Part shown: piece after piece, positions 45,341-56,200 of the stretch | Position numbering within the stretch: position 1 is the stretch's first letter | Layout of the letters: every line of letters starts with the position of its first letter | NCBI GenBank assembly: GCA_030145845.1 | Contig: JAIXHJ010000003.1 | Span: 310,426 to 374,425 of the forward strand | DNA from: Pseudomonadota bacterium | GTDB lineage: Bacteria; Pseudomonadota; Gammaproteobacteria; Pseudomonadales; Oceanobacteraceae | Direction of reading: 5' to 3' | Length of the DNA stretch: 64,000 nucleotides | Notes under the pieces: generated by a model | Told to the model about the DNA's origin: nothing | What the model saw: the letters and a program-made list of their open reading frames with translations, nothing else | The model's database searches: none | Position numbers and translations under genes: made by a program

Positions 45341-45841
45341 ATGGAAGCAGTCATACTGTTCGTGGAACGCGGCGGTGACATCATTTATCCGATTATGCTG
45401 GTGGTGTTTCTGCTCTGGGTATACCTGTTCGAACGGATTTTCTATCTGCGCTTTGTGCATCCCTTCCGCGCCTGGGAAAGCGGGGTGGAATGGCGTAAGC
45501 GGCGCGACAAAACCTCATGGTGGGCACGGCAGATCCGCCAGGATCTGCAGACGCAGCTGGAAATGGGGCTGCAGGCCGGTTTTCCGGTTATCCGCATGCT
45601 GATCAGTCTCTGTCCGCTGCTGGGGTTACTGGGGACGGTGACCGGCATGATCGAAGTGTTTGATGTCATGGTGCAGATGGGCGCCGGCAGTCCGCAGGCC
45701 ATGGCCTCCGGTATTTCCAAGGCCATTCTGTCGACGGTTGCCGGCATGACCGGTGCTATCAGCGGTCTGCTGTCGCAGAGTATTCTGCTGAAAGTGGCCG
45801 AGCGGGAGCGGCGTAAGATTTCTGCCATCCTGAGTTTCTGA
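45341..45841 (+). CDS. ExbB/TolQ/MotA-family proton-channel protein (orphan)
   Basis: A 166-aa protein with three membrane helices (about 13-33, 86-108 and 128-150). The family signature is LLGLLGTVTGMIEVFDVM and GISKAILSTVAGMTGAISGL. ExbB proteins form a pentameric stator around ExbD and use the proton gradient to energise TonB. No ExbD or TonB gene is adjacent; the next gene is tadA. Its partner must therefore be encoded elsewhere, or it works in a different motor. Confidence 0.83.
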   Translation: MEAVILFVERGGDIIYPIMLVVFLLWVYLFERIFYLRFVHPFRAWESGVEWRKRRDKTSWWARQIRQDLQTQLEMGLQAGFPVIRMLISLCPLLGLLGTVTGMIEVFDVMVQMGAGSPQAMASGISKAILSTVAGMTGAISGLLSQSILLKVAERERRKISAILSF

Positions 45842-45891
45842 ACCCGGCGCGGATCGCTTATCATGCCCGCATCAGGCGGGGGAAATGCTCA

Positions 45892-46416
45892 GTGACGATA
45901 ACAGGCCAGACAGTTCATAACGATAACGAAGCCATGCAGCTGGCACTTAAGCTGGCGCAGCAGGCCGCCGCCGCCGGGGAAGTGCCGGTGGGCGCGCTGG
46001 TGGTACTGGATGGCAAAGTCATCGGCAGCGGGTTTAATCAGCCCATCACAACCCTCGACCCCAGCGCACATGCAGAAATGGTTGCCATCCGCGACGCCGC
46101 CAGAAATATCGGTAATTACCGTCTGCCGGGTGCAACCCTGTATGTCACCGTGGAGCCCTGCACCATGTGCACCGGGCTGATGATTCACAGCCGCATCGCG
46201 CGACTGGTTTACGGCACGACTGAGCCGAAGGCCGGGGCGATTGAAAGTGCCATCTGTCTGCCACAACAGCCGTTTTATAATCACATCATGGACATTCAGG
46301 GTGGAGTACTGGCCGCGGAATGTGCGCAGGTTATGTCGGATTTTTTTGCCGCGAGGCGTGAGGCGAAGAAAAAACTGAAGCGGCTGTCGCCGGCGGCAGA
46401 TACAGAAAAAGAATAA
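45892..46416 (+). CDS. tadA: tRNA-specific adenosine deaminase
   Basis: TadA converts A34 of tRNA(Arg)-ACG to inosine and is essential in most bacteria. The zinc site is HAEMVA plus PCTMCTGLMIHSRI; the substrate-binding segment QPFYNHIMDIQGGVL is also present. The start is GTG at 45892; the nearby ATG at 45885 is out of frame. The Lys-rich C-terminus runs into the terminator of the convergent mltF gene. Confidence 0.95.
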   Translation: MTITGQTVHNDNEAMQLALKLAQQAAAAGEVPVGALVVLDGKVIGSGFNQPITTLDPSAHAEMVAIRDAARNIGNYRLPGATLYVTVEPCTMCTGLMIHSRIARLVYGTTEPKAGAIESAICLPQQPFYNHIMDIQGGVLAAECAQVMSDFFAARREAKKKLKRLSPAADTEKE

Positions 46417-46442
46417 AAAAAAGCGGCAATCAATGCCGCACA
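46410..46442 (-). terminator. mltF terminator (minus strand), overlapping the tadA stop
   Basis: GCGGCA/TGCCGC (46423-46428 and 46434-46439) with a 5-nt loop; on the minus strand it is followed by eight T residues. The tail overlaps the tadA stop codon. It is well formed only for minus-strand transcripts. Confidence 0.85.
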
Positions 46443-46449
46443 GAAACTC

Positions 46450-47889
46450 TCAGAGGAGTGGAGGAATAACCGTGACCATGGCGGATGACAACTGCAGCTC
46501 CTGACCATCGTCGATAAAGTTGTGGTTCTGTTCTTCGTTCCAGACCAGAACGTCGTAGTAGCGGCGGATATTCTGTACATAATCCACCGGCTCCTGACCA
46601 CGCGCATAGCCGTGGCGGGTGTAGCGGTAATAACGTTTCTGACTCAGCAGCGGCAGCGATTCCTTAACATCCATCCACAGGTCAGGATTGCCGCCGGTTA
46701 ATTCGGTAATTTTGCGCGCATCGCGCAGGTGACCATAGCCAACATTATAGGAAGCCAGCGCCATCCAGGTGCGGTCAGGTTCCTGCACGTTTTCAGCGGC
46801 CAGACGTTCGCGCAGTTTCGACAGGTACTGGGCACCGCCCATAATGCTTTGTTTGGCATCCAGACGGTTGCGGATACCCAGTTCGCGGGCCGTGTTGCGG
46901 GTCAGCATCATCAGACCGCGCACACCGGTAAAGCTGCGGGCAGTCGGATTCCAGTGACTTTCCTGATAACCCACGGCGGCCAGCAGGCGCCAGTCGAAGC
47001 CGTTTTTATCTGCGGCTTCCTGAAAATGCGGTTTATAGGTATCGAGTTTTTTGCCGGTCTGACGCAGGAAGCGGCGGGCACCGACATAATCCAGCTCGTT
47101 GAGGTGGCCGTAATAACGCTCCGACAGACCGGCCATCAGGGCAGAATCTTTCTGGGCGGCGAAAAACTCGTTGGCAGCCTGGTGCAGACTGTCGTCACGG
47201 CTGTGACTGAAAGCCCAGCCAATGTTTTCGCTGCCGCTCAGGTCAAAGGCAATGGCCAGCGTCGGGAAGTAGGCCTGCAGTACCTCAAATTCGTTGGAAT
47301 CAATCACGGTGTAGTCGATGCTGCCGGACGCCACCATCTGCAGCAGATCGGAGACTTCGAACTCAGAACTTTCGCTCCAGGTCAGTTCCGGATGAGCCGC
47401 CTGAAACTGGCGCAGGTGCTCGGAATGACTGGAGCCGGAAGAAACCACCAGTTGGCCGGATGCGAGATCGGCTATCTGTTCCGGTTTCAGGCTGCCGCGG
47501 CGGTACACCACCTGTTCGGTAACCTGCATATAAGGGAGCGAGAAACGCACCCAGCGTTCACGCTCCGGCGTCTGGGTGAGACCGGCCGCGGCGAACGCGG
47601 CCTCTCCTGTCTCTAGGGTGCTGAAAATGTCATTCAGGTTGTCGGCGACCTTAACGGTCAGGCTGACGCCCAGATAATCGGCGAAGGCCTGGGCCAGCTC
47701 GTATTCATAACCGGCGGCGCCACTGCGGTCCTCGAAATAGGTGGTGGGGCTGTTGCGCGTCACCATCACGATTTCGCCGTGCATGCGGATCTGTTCCAGT
47801 TTATCCGGGCGCACACTGCCGGTCAGTGCGCCGAGGCACACTGCCGAGAGCAGTACGGTAACGAATAGACGGGTTATGCCAGCCAGCAT
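46450..47889 (-). CDS. mltF: Membrane-bound lytic murein transglycosylase F
   Basis: MltF cleaves peptidoglycan glycan strands to 1,6-anhydro products. The 479-aa protein has a signal segment (MLAGITRLFVTVLLSAV), an ABC-transporter-type substrate-binding domain (about 35-265) and a C-terminal SLT domain with catalytic Glu in AVGYQESHWNPTARS, then GLMMLTRNTA and ALASYNVGYGHL. The start at 47889 has AGGA eight nt upstream; an upstream in-frame start at 47952 would contain a palindrome (47907-47923) and no signal sequence. Divergence from purL is the conserved arrangement. Confidence 0.92.
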   Translation of the reverse strand: MLAGITRLFVTVLLSAVCLGALTGSVRPDKLEQIRMHGEIVMVTRNSPTTYFEDRSGAAGYEYELAQAFADYLGVSLTVKVADNLNDIFSTLETGEAAFAAAGLTQTPERERWVRFSLPYMQVTEQVVYRRGSLKPEQIADLASGQLVVSSGSSHSEHLRQFQAAHPELTWSESSEFEVSDLLQMVASGSIDYTVIDSNEFEVLQAYFPTLAIAFDLSGSENIGWAFSHSRDDSLHQAANEFFAAQKDSALMAGLSERYYGHLNELDYVGARRFLRQTGKKLDTYKPHFQEAADKNGFDWRLLAAVGYQESHWNPTARSFTGVRGLMMLTRNTARELGIRNRLDAKQSIMGGAQYLSKLRERLAAENVQEPDRTWMALASYNVGYGHLRDARKITELTGGNPDLWMDVKESLPLLSQKRYYRYTRHGYARGQEPVDYVQNIRRYYDVLVWNEEQNHNFIDDGQELQLSSAMVTVIPPLL

Positions 47890-47906
47890 GCAAAATCCTG
47901 TGGTTG

Positions 47907-47923
47907 TGCACCATATTGGTGCA
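47907..47923. promoter_or_regulatory. NtrC-type binding site
   Basis: TGCACCATATTGGTGCA matches the enterobacterial NtrC consensus TGCACC-N5-GGTGCA perfectly. It lies 18 nt upstream of the mltF ATG and about 300 nt upstream of purL. A sigma-54-like TGG...TTGCA sequence nearby has a spacing one base short, so the promoter it would serve is uncertain. The rest of 47924-48225 holds the purL leader, with no other element I can name. Confidence 0.5.
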
Positions 47924-48225
47924 TTTTTAATCAAGTTGGGCCCATTTTGCATGGCGGTTGCATAAAAAACAACCTATGACTGTGATAGATTTCTCTAAAT
48001 CAGTAACAGCGGTGACAGTAATGTGATAACTGTGTGACATAAGTTATTGAAACTAAATGAGATGTTTGAGGTCGCACTTTTTTGCTGCGGAACAGACGAA
48101 ACGCATTGTTGCTGCACAAGAAACAACCGCCCGCCAAAACCTGACCAAATCTGGTGTGAACCGGGTCTCTCCGGTATCATTCGCGCTCATTTTGATCACT
48201 ACCTCCCGAACCGGAGTTCTTCCTG

Positions 48226-51200
48226 ATGCTCGAGCTGCGTGGCGCACCGGCGCTTTCTCCTTTCCGTCAGAACAAAGTCCTGAACAAACTGCAGCAGGCG
48301 CTGCCGCACATCAGCGGCGTGTACGCTGAATTCATGCACTTTGCTGATCTGTCAGCGGAACTGGCTGACAACGAACGACTGGTACTGGAGCGCATCCTGC
48401 GTTACGGGCCAAAAGCGGAAGTGAAGCAGCCGGGCTCTGACAACGGGGCGGGGCTTTTTCTGGTAGTACCACGGTTCGGCACCATTTCGCCGTGGTCTTC
48501 CAAGGCAACAGATATTGCGCATAACTGCGGGCTGAGCAGCATCCTGCGTCTTGAGCGCGGCATTGCCTACTATATAGAAGGAGCAAAAAGCGAAGATCGC
48601 GACATTATTGCTTCCTTATTACACGACCGCATGACCGAAACCGTGCTGGATAACAGCGCCGCTGCCGAAGCGCTGTTCTCCCACGCAGAACCGGCACCGC
48701 TGAGCACTGTGGATATTCTGGCCGGTGGCCGTGACGCACTGGTGGAAGCCGATAAGACGCTGGGTCTGGCGCTGGCCGAAGACGAAATCGATTATCTGGT
48801 GGAAAACTTCAACAAGCTCGGCCGTAATCCGACCGACGTTGAGCTGATGATGTTCGCCCAGGCGAACTCAGAACACTGCCGCCATAAAATCTTCAACGCC
48901 AGCTGGACCATTGATGGTCAGGATCAGGACAAATCCCTGTTCCAGATGATCAAAAACACTTACGAGTGCTACAGCGAAAACATTCTGTCGGCGTATAAAG
49001 ACAACGCCTCAGTGATTGTTGGTCACCAGGCCGGCCGTTTCTTCCCGACCCCGGAAAACCGCGAATACGCCTACCATCAGGAAGATATGCACATCCTGAT
49101 GAAGGTCGAAACCCACAACCACCCGACTGCCATTGCCCCGCATTCCGGTGCCGCCACCGGTTCCGGCGGTGAAATCCGTGACGAAGGCGCTACCGGTCGT
49201 GGTTCCAAGCCCAAAGCCGGCTTAACCGGTTTTACCGTCTCCGATCTGAAAATCCCAGGCTTCGAACAGCCATGGGAAAGTCAGTACGGCAAGCCGGACC
49301 GCATCGTCTCGGCACTGGATATTATGATAGACGGCCCACTGGGCGGTGCGGCCTTTAACAACGAATTCGGTCGTCCGAACCTGTGCGGTTATTTCCGTAC
49401 CTTCGAGCTGGAACACGACGGGGAAGTGCGCGGTTACCACAAGCCGATCATGATTGCCGGCGGTTACGGCAACATCCGTGGCGAACACGTACAGAAAGGC
49501 GATATTCCGGTCGGCGCCAGCCTGATCGTGCTGGGTGGCCCGGCGATGCAGATTGGTCTGGGCGGTGGTGCGGCGTCGTCCATGGCGTCCGGCCAGTCCA
49601 ATGCCGATCTGGACTTCGCTTCCGTACAGCGCGAAAACCCGGAAATGGAGCGCCGCTGTCAGGAAGTCATCGACCGCTGCTGGCAGATGGGCGATGCTAA
49701 CCCGATTGCCTTTATTCACGACGTGGGCGCCGGCGGTATTTCCAACGCCTTCCCGGAACTGGTGGGCGATGCCGGCCGCGGTGGTGAATTCGAACTGCGC
49801 AAAGTACCGAACGACGAACCGGGCATGAGCCCGCTGGCGATCTGGTCGAACGAATCCCAGGAGCGTTACGTACTGGCCGTGGCACAGGAAGATATGGCGG
49901 CATTCGATGCCATCTGTGCCCGTGAGCGTGCGCCTTATGCGGTGGTGGGTTACGCCACCGAAGAAGAACACCTGACCGTGACCGACGAACACTTCGGCAA
50001 TAAGCCGGTGGATATGCCGTTACAGGTGCTGCTGGGCAAACCGCCACGCATGCACCGCGATGTGAAAAGCCACACGGCGAACAGCGGGCCTTTCCTCAGC
50101 GCCGGTATTGATCTGAACGAAGCGGCCGCGCGCGTACTCAAGCTGCCAACCGTGGCCAGCAAATCCTTCCTGATCACCATCGGTGACCGTTCCATTACCG
50201 GTACCGTGGCGCGTGATCAGTTCGTTGGCCCGTGGCAGGTGCCGGTGGCCGACGTTGCTGTGACTACGTCTTCTTACGACACCTACGCCGGCGAAGCCAT
50301 GGCCATGGGTGAACGTACGCCGGTGGCCCTGCTGGATGGCCCGGCGTCAGGTCGTCTGGCGGTGGCTGAAGCGATTACTAACTTAGCCGCTGCGCCAATT
50401 ACCAAGCTGGCCGACATCAAGATGTCCGCCAACTGGATGTGCGCCGCCGGCCATGACGGCGAAGACGAAAAACTCTACGCCACGGTTAAAGCCGTGGGTA
50501 TGGAACTGTGCCCTGAGCTGGAAGTAACCATTCCGGTGGGTAAAGACTCCATGTCGATGAAAACCCGCTGGCAGGACAATGGCGCGGATAAAGCTGTGAC
50601 CGCGCCGATGTCACTCATCATTACCGGCTTCGCGCCTGTGTCTGATGCGCGCAAAGTGCTGACGCCGCAGATAAAAAGAGAAGCCGGTGGGGTTGAGGTA
50701 GAGAGCGACCTGATTCTGGTCGACCTCGGCCGTGGTCAGAACCGTACCGGTGCCTCCTGTTTTGCCCAGGTATTCGGCAAAGTCGGTGACGTACCGGCCG
50801 ATCTCGACGACGCCGAAGACCTGAAAGCCTTCTTCGCCGTGGTGCAGGGCCTGAATGCCGATGGCAAACTGCTGGCCTATCACGACCGCGCCGACGGCGG
50901 TCTGTTCGCCACCGTGACCGAGATGGCCTTTGCCGCGCACTGCGGTGTGGATATTTCCATGGACCTGCTGGCCGACAGCCAGGAGGGTCTGGCTGCTGCC
51001 CTGTTCGCGGAAGAACTGGGTGCGGTGATGCAGGTGAAACGTGACGATCTGGAAGAAGTCCTGGCGCAGTTCGAAGCCGCCGGACTGGGTGACTGTACCG
51101 CCGTGATCGGTTCACCGAACGATGACGACCAGATTACCTTCAGCTTTCAGGACGAAGAATTCCTCAGCGAATCCCGTGTGAACTGGCAGCGACTGTGGAC

Positions 51201-52140
51201 ACAGACCAGCTATGAAATGCAGGCCCTGCGTGACAACGCCGACTGTGCGCAACAGGAATTCGACGCGCTGCTGGATGCCGCTGACCCGGGTATCCACGCT
51301 GAGCTGAGCTACGACATCAACGAAGACATCACATCGGATTTGCCGGATTCCACCTCACAGGATGCACCGAAAGTGGCGATCCTGCGGGAGCAGGGCGTGA
51401 ACGGCCAGATTGAAATGGCCGCTGCCTTCGACCGCGCCGGTTTCCGTACCGTTGACGTACACATGAGCGATATTCTGTCGGGCAGCGTCACACTGGCCGG
51501 CTTCCGCGGCCTGGTAGCCTGTGGCGGTTTCTCTTACGGTGACGTACTGGGTGCCGGTGAAGGCTGGGCCAAATCCATCCTGTTCAACGAACAGGCCCGT
51601 GCCCAGTTCAAAGCCTTCTTTGAACGTGCCGATACCTTCGCCCTGGGTGTGTGTAACGGTTGTCAGATGCTCTCCAACCTGCATGAACTGATTCCGGGTG
51701 CTGAGCACTGGCCACACTTCGTGCGCAATATGAGCGAACAGTTCGAAGCCCGGGTCGCCATGGTGGAAGTACAGGAATCCGACTCTGTGTTCTTCGCCGG
51801 TATGGCCGGCTCACGTATGCCAATTGCCGTCGCCCACGGCGAAGGCCGTGCCGAATTCGCCAGCGACGACGATATTGCCGAACTGTCTGCCGGTCAGATC
51901 GCCCTGCGCTATGTGAATAACTATGGCGACGTGACCGAACAGTACCCGTTCAACCCCAACGGCTCACCACAGGGCATTACCGGCCTGACCGCCAACGACG
52001 GCCGGGTGACCATTATGATGCCGCACCCGGAGCGCGTATTCCGTGCCATCCAGAACTCCTACGTGCCAGGCGAATGGGATGAGGATGGCGCGTGGATGCG
52101 GATGTTCCGTAATGCACGGGTTTGGTGTGAAGAGAACTAA
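48226..52140 (+). CDS. purL: Phosphoribosylformylglycinamidine synthase (large form)
   Basis: PurL converts FGAR to FGAM with ATP and glutamine in purine synthesis. The 1304-aa protein has the proteobacterial single-chain architecture: an N-terminal PurS-like domain, a linker with [18 protein letters not shown], a synthetase core ([58 protein letters not shown]) and a C-terminal glutaminase with nucleophile Cys in [13 protein letters not shown] and the HPERVF motif. Its stop codon abuts the long palindromic element that begins the accessory island. Confidence 0.98.
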   Translation: MLELRGAPALSPFRQNKVLNKLQQALPHISGVYAEFMHFADLSAELADNERLVLERILRYGPKAEVKQPGSDNGAGLFLVVPRFGTISPWSSKATDIAHNCGLSSILRLERGIAYYIEGAKSEDRDIIASLLHDRMTETVLDNSAAAEALFSHAEPAPLSTVDILAGGRDALVEADKTLGLALAEDEIDYLVENFNKLGRNPTDVELMMFAQANSEHCRHKIFNASWTIDGQDQDKSLFQMIKNTYECYSENILSAYKDNASVIVGHQAGRFFPTPENREYAYHQEDMHILMKVETHNHPTAIAPHSGAATGSGGEIRDEGATGRGSKPKAGLTGFTVSDLKIPGFEQPWESQYGKPDRIVSALDIMIDGPLGGAAFNNEFGRPNLCGYFRTFELEHDGEVRGYHKPIMIAGGYGNIRGEHVQKGDIPVGASLIVLGGPAMQIGLGGGAASSMASGQSNADLDFASVQRENPEMERRCQEVIDRCWQMGDANPIAFIHDVGAGGISNAFPELVGDAGRGGEFELRKVPNDEPGMSPLAIWSNESQERYVLAVAQEDMAAFDAICARERAPYAVVGYATEEEHLTVTDEHFGNKPVDMPLQVLLGKPPRMHRDVKSHTANSGPFLSAGIDLNEAAARVLKLPTVASKSFLITIGDRSITGTVARDQFVGPWQVPVADVAVTTSSYDTYAGEAMAMGERTPVALLDGPASGRLAVAEAITNLAAAPITKLADIKMSANWMCAAGHDGEDEKLYATVKAVGMELCPELEVTIPVGKDSMSMKTRWQDNGADKAVTAPMSLIITGFAPVSDARKVLTPQIKREAGGVEVESDLILVDLGRGQNRTGASCFAQVFGKVGDVPADLDDAEDLKAFFAVVQGLNADGKLLAYHDRADGGLFATVTEMAFAAHCGVDISMDLLADSQEGLAAALFAEELGAVMQVKRDDLEEVLAQFEAAGLGDCTAVIGSPNDDDQITFSFQDEEFLSESRVNWQRLWTQTSYEMQALRDNADCAQQEFDALLDAADPGIHAELSYDINEDITSDLPDSTSQDAPKVAILREQGVNGQIEMAAAFDRAGFRTVDVHMSDILSGSVTLAGFRGLVACGGFSYGDVLGAGEGWAKSILFNEQARAQFKAFFERADTFALGVCNGCQMLSNLHELIPGAEHWPHFVRNMSEQFEARVAMVEVQESDSVFFAGMAGSRMPIAVAHGEGRAEFASDDDIAELSAGQIALRYVNNYGDVTEQYPFNPNGSPQGITGLTANDGRVTIMMPHPERVFRAIQNSYVPGEWDEDGAWMRMFRNARVWCEEN

Positions 52141-52281
52141 GGAGTAAGCCAAAGTTGGCTCACTCGATCTGGCGTTGTTAAATGTGACCTCAAAATGCTC
52201 ATTTACGACTTGTAAACTGCGCTTTTTCGGTCACATTTGTCTAGCCAGCTCATCGCCGCCGACGCTTTGGCAGTACTCCTT
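52139..52281. repeat. Long imperfect palindromic intergenic element
   Basis: Outer arms AAGGAGTAAGCCAAAG (52139-52154) and CTTTGGCAGTACTCCTT (52265-52281) are inverted with a one-base indel and one mismatch. Inner arms AAATGTGACC (52180-52189) and GGTCACATTT (52229-52238) are perfect, and a TTTACGACTTGTAAA core lies inside. The whole 143-bp unit can fold into one hairpin directly after the purL stop. It resembles dispersed palindromic repeats of marine gammaproteobacteria, but only one copy is in the window. Confidence 0.7.
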
Positions 52282-52335
52282 TTCTGAAAACTAACTGGTT
52301 AACGTTTTCGGTGTTAGTGCTTAGCTGCATTGTAG

Positions 52336-52402
52336 GGTGGGCCCTGCCCACCAAATGGTTTGACAGATAAGCCGCTGCTCAGAGATGAGGAGCGGCTTTT
52401 TT
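52336..52402 (+). terminator. Two hairpins, the second a rho-independent terminator
   Basis: GGTGGG/CCCACC (52336-52341 and 52347-52352) forms a small hairpin common as an intergenic repeat. It is followed by AAGCCGCT/AGCGGCTT (52369-52398, interrupted inner stem) with a T-tract to about 52402. The second would end purL transcription before the parDE promoter. Confidence 0.7.
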
Positions 52403-52421
52403 ATTGCCGTGATGAGTTTTG

Positions 52422-52439
52422 TGATGCATTATTACATCA
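52422..52439. promoter_or_regulatory. Candidate ParD operator
   Basis: TGATG (52422-52426) and CATCA (52435-52439) form an inverted repeat around CATTATTA, with a further CATCA at 52446-52450, 33-50 nt before the antitoxin ATG. Autorepression by the antitoxin-toxin complex at such repeats is the rule for parDE modules; binding here is inferred. Confidence 0.4.
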
Positions 52440-52472
52440 TTACCGCATCAGATTCGTACAGAGGAGCAGGCT

Positions 52473-52727
52473 ATGGCAACCAGAGCAAGTCTGTCACTGA
52501 CTGAGCCGAATGAACGCTGGATTCAGGCTCAGATCGACAGCAAAGAATTCAGCAGCCGCAGTGAAGTGATCAACGACCTTATCCGTAAAGTGCGGGAGGT
52601 TGAAGACATTCGTGCCCGCTTAATCGCAGCAGAAATGTCAGTCGCTGAAAAAGGTTGGGTAACAACATCTCAGGAAGAGATGCTTAACAGGTTCAGGGAA
52701 CGGGCGGGCGGAGATGGCAAGTTATAA
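52473..52727 (+). CDS. ParD/CopG-family antitoxin
   Basis: An 84-aa ribbon-helix-helix antitoxin. The DNA-binding part is MATRASLSLTEPNERWIQAQ followed by FSSRSEVINDLIRKVRE, and the C-terminal helix (VTTSQEEMLNRFRERA) would wrap the toxin. A GAGGAG ribosome site precedes the ATG. It overlaps the toxin gene by 14 nt, the usual coupling of type II toxin-antitoxin pairs. It lies in the accessory island next to the STAND gene. Confidence 0.9.
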   Translation: MATRASLSLTEPNERWIQAQIDSKEFSSRSEVINDLIRKVREVEDIRARLIAAEMSVAEKGWVTTSQEEMLNRFRERAGGDGKL

Positions 52728-52989
52728 ACTTTCACCTCAGGCCGAAGATGATCTTTATCTTATCTGGCTATATGGATTGAATAACTGGGGCATGGAAGCC
52801 GCCGATCAATATATCTCAAATATCTTCCATTCCTTCGATCAGATCTCAAAGAGCCCTTTGCAATACCCGCTTGTCGATGAAATCCGGCCGGGATACCGAC
52901 GGTGTGTTACAGGAAAAGAAAGTATTTATTTTCGGGTGACAGATGAAGGTGTGGAGGTAATGGCGGTGATTGGAAGGCAGGAGTGGTGA
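52714..52989 (+). CDS. ParE/RelE-superfamily toxin
   Basis: A 91-aa type II toxin with the ParE pattern YKLSPQAEDDLYLIWLYGLN, SPLQYPLVDEIRPGYRRCVT and a C-terminal YFRVTDEGVEVMAVIGRQEW. ParE toxins poison DNA gyrase, while RelE relatives cleave mRNA; the pairing with a ParD-type antitoxin favours the former. The gene appears intact and is translationally coupled to the antitoxin. It probably acts as an addiction module stabilising the island. Confidence 0.9.
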   Translation: MASYKLSPQAEDDLYLIWLYGLNNWGMEAADQYISNIFHSFDQISKSPLQYPLVDEIRPGYRRCVTGKESIYFRVTDEGVEVMAVIGRQEW

Positions 52990-53009
52990 GTAACAGATAA
53001 GCTGGGTGG

Positions 53010-53096
53010 CTTGATAGTTTCTCTGGTTGTTCGACCAGCTTCAACTGCCTTTAAAATTTTGATGATCCGTTTTTCGCTAAAACAGGATTTACGCAT
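53010..53096 (-). pseudogene. Remnant of an IS3-family OrfA transposase
   Basis: On the minus strand an ATG at 53096, preceded by AGGAG, starts MRKSCFSEKRIIKILKAVEA and continues GRTTRETIK. This is the characteristic N-terminus of IS3-type OrfA (family form MRKSRFTEEQII..LKE.EAG). The similarity ends after about 29 residues where it meets the sequence after parE, so only the 5' tip survives. It marks past insertion-sequence activity in the island. The rest of 52990-53277 shows no gene I can support. Confidence 0.65.
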
Positions 53097-53277
53097 AGGA
53101 AAATCTCCTGTAAATATTGATTATGTCGGAAAATTTGCAGTTATGAATGGCCCAGCTTTTGGGGATTACAGTCTGCTTTTCAAGAAGCAGTCTGGAACAT
53201 AAGTCAAGACGAGGAGCCAGAACTGAACAATCACCTGACTTTACTTATCTGAGATCAATCGAACGACAAGGAATGCC

Positions 53278-56200
53278 ATGAGCCTCGCCGGAATAAGATC
53301 TACCCGTGGAGATTATTATCAAAAGCTGATTGCTCTTGATTGGGTGCTGGATACCTTAGCCAGCAATGATATTGAATCACTGGAAGTCGACTCTGTTCAT
53401 CATCAAGTCGACGATATCGTTATCAAAAAAACGAATGGCCCTCTCATCTGCTGCCAGTGCAAGAAAAACCAGAAAAATTTTAATACATGGTCTATCGCAG
53501 ATCTGGGTGACGAGCTTGAGAAAGCAGCCAAAGAATTGGCTAACTCACCGACCACTACCCTCATTTTCTATTCCCGAGGCGCATTCGGAGATATAGCCAA
53601 ACTCCAGGAATTCGCAACCAACTACGAAGATGACCTGCAACTCATCCAAAACTTGACAAAAGGCCACCAAAAAAGTTATGCAGCAGTTCAAAAGATCATC
53701 GCAGCAGCCAAGGTATCCCTAACGCCATTTGAACTACTAGAGCGAACGACTTTTGAAACGACACCAGCTGACTTTGAACGCCATGAGCAGCTTCAAATCG
53801 AGCGACTGGAAAGACTGGCCTCAAATTCAAAAATTGCTTACGAATCGCTCTGGCTAACACTAGAAAAACTCGGTGGTCGAGTACCGACTGGTGGAGTCGC
53901 AACCAGTAAACATCGGCTAACCCGCAATGATCTATTAGCAGTGCTGAATCAATCAGGCGCAATGCTGGTGCCACCTATTTCAGAGCAGGAGGTTCGAAAC
54001 TCCTTTCAACAAACTTCCCTGATTGGCAGAAGCTGGAAAACCGATATCGCCGGGAAGCGTCTTGATAACCCGATACTGCATGGTGTGCTTGAGGCCATAG
54101 AGGCCAAAGCCTCATCTATCTTGATCACAGGTCAGCCAGGATCAGGTAAAACCTGTTTGATGTTTCAGCTACAGGCAATACTGGAAGAAAGAGCTAAATC
54201 CCAGAACGGTTTTATTTCTCTGTTTATTCAGTCCAGAGAATTTGCCGAAGCGACAAACACGGAGGAAAGACATCATCAAGGGTTATCGAGTCAGTGGGTT
54301 GAACAAGCGGCTCGTCAAGCTGAGTTCTCCAGAGTGGTCGTCATTATCGATTCTCTGGACGTGCTCTCGATAGCTCGCGAGCACAATGTGTTGTCCTATT
54401 TTCTGGCGCAAATAGATCGTCTGAAAAATATTCCCAATCTTACAGTCATCACCGCTTGTAGGGACTTTGACCGCCAATATGATCGACGCATCAGCGAAAA
54501 GGACTGGGACAAGGAACTGAAAATACCACCGCTGGATTGGGAGAAGCAGGTCCAACCTTTTCTCACCGATCTGGATATTGATACTTCAACGATTGATCAA
54601 ACAACGCAAACGCTTGTTACCAACCCCAGAGAGCTGGATCTTTACGTAGAACTAGCGAAGCACTCTGGCAGCTTCAACGTGATCACCAGTCAGGATTTGG
54701 CCCAAAAATATCTCACTGTTTTTGTACAGAGTGATACTGCTCTTGGCGACGAAGCCATGGTCGCCGTGGAGAATGCGGCTCGCCGAATGCTGGAAGCCAG
54801 AGCGCTATCTATTCCTTATCAGCAATTCTCAGGATCAGAAGCCGTTTTAAGGCGGCTACTGAGCCTCGGCTTGGTCCAGAAAACTCATGACAACGGACTG
54901 ACCTTTGGTCATCAAACCCTGCTGGATGTTTTGGTTATCAGTAATGCGATTCGTGAAGATGTTTCTCTGAAGGAATTTATTACCGGATTACCACCGGTTC
55001 CTTTTGTCAGACCCAGTATTCGTAGTTTTGTTAACCAACTCGCATTAGGAGAGAAGAAGGTTTTCAGGGGACAACTTCGCGCGGTATTAACCGGACAATT
55101 TCCTTTTCATCTTCGTCGCTTGGTCGCCGAAATCTTCGCACAGCAGCCTGTTGATCAAAGCGATTGGCCGTTGTTACGGGATTTGCGGAACCAGAACAAG
55201 GATGTCTTTCAGGTTATTTATAGCCATAGCGCACACATCAGCTGGTTCCATATGTGGCAGCAGAACCTTTTACCAAACTTGAAACAAGCGAAAGATCAAG
55301 AAGGGTTGGAAGGATATCTCTATCGAATCAGCCAATGGCTGAATGAGGCTACTGAAGCCATTGTTCTTCTTTGGACAGAAGCAATGGATTGCAGCTGGAT
55401 AGAAACTAATAACCTAGCGAGGAAGGTCTCTTTCTACTTGCAAGATCTCAGGGCTGAACACTTACATTTAGCCAAACCACTGGTGTTGAAGCTACTTAAA
55501 AACCTGAATAGTGATCGAGATTTTCTTGGGGAAACCATAGCCCAATGCGTAGAAGCGGAAGTTTTGACGGATCAAGAGCTGTGGGCATACATCACCGGAG
55601 CAGTGAAACCTGAGAATTTACTCCATTACCGACTTGAAAACACATTGAATTGCCGACCGTACCAGTTTGGCAACAAAAATATGGACTTCCTGAAAAACCG
55701 AATGGCAAAGTCACCGACGCTGCTCACTTTGGCTATAAAGACAATCAATAATTGGGCCGATATACTATTAGATGAGTACAAGTACGAAAGGCCTCGATTG
55801 TTCAGCCATTTCCTCGACTACACCTCCTATGAAAAGGCTCACTCCGAGAGAGGAACAAGTCCATACGATGATGTAAACGTACTGTTTGATGCCATTGAAT
55901 ATGGGATCATGGTGAATACCGAAAATCACACGCGATGGTGGCAAGAAAATCGACTTCCATTATCTGAAAGCAACGAATTAGCCATAACTTATTTTTTGGT
56001 AAAAGCTCTTTCCGCAGCCCCAGAAAAAAACATAGATATTACCCAGCGAATTATTCTTAATGAAAAAATACTGAGATCCAGAATATCTTTTGAAGTAGGA
56101 ACTCTGACAAACATATCCTCCATCTACCTTAATGAGAAGGCTATAACTAGCTTTAACCAGGTGATTGAATCACTCTATGAAGATGAAGTCCATCCGGACA

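Noticed and set aside
47930..47950. A sigma-54 promoter (TGG...TTGCA) near the NtrC site
   Set aside because: The distance between the GG and GC elements is one base short of the required spacing, so I do not call it as a promoter.
52990..53277. A 63-codon plus-strand frame (53011-53202) between parE and the STAND gene
   Set aside because: It overlaps the transposase remnant on the other strand and shows no similarity or ribosome site.
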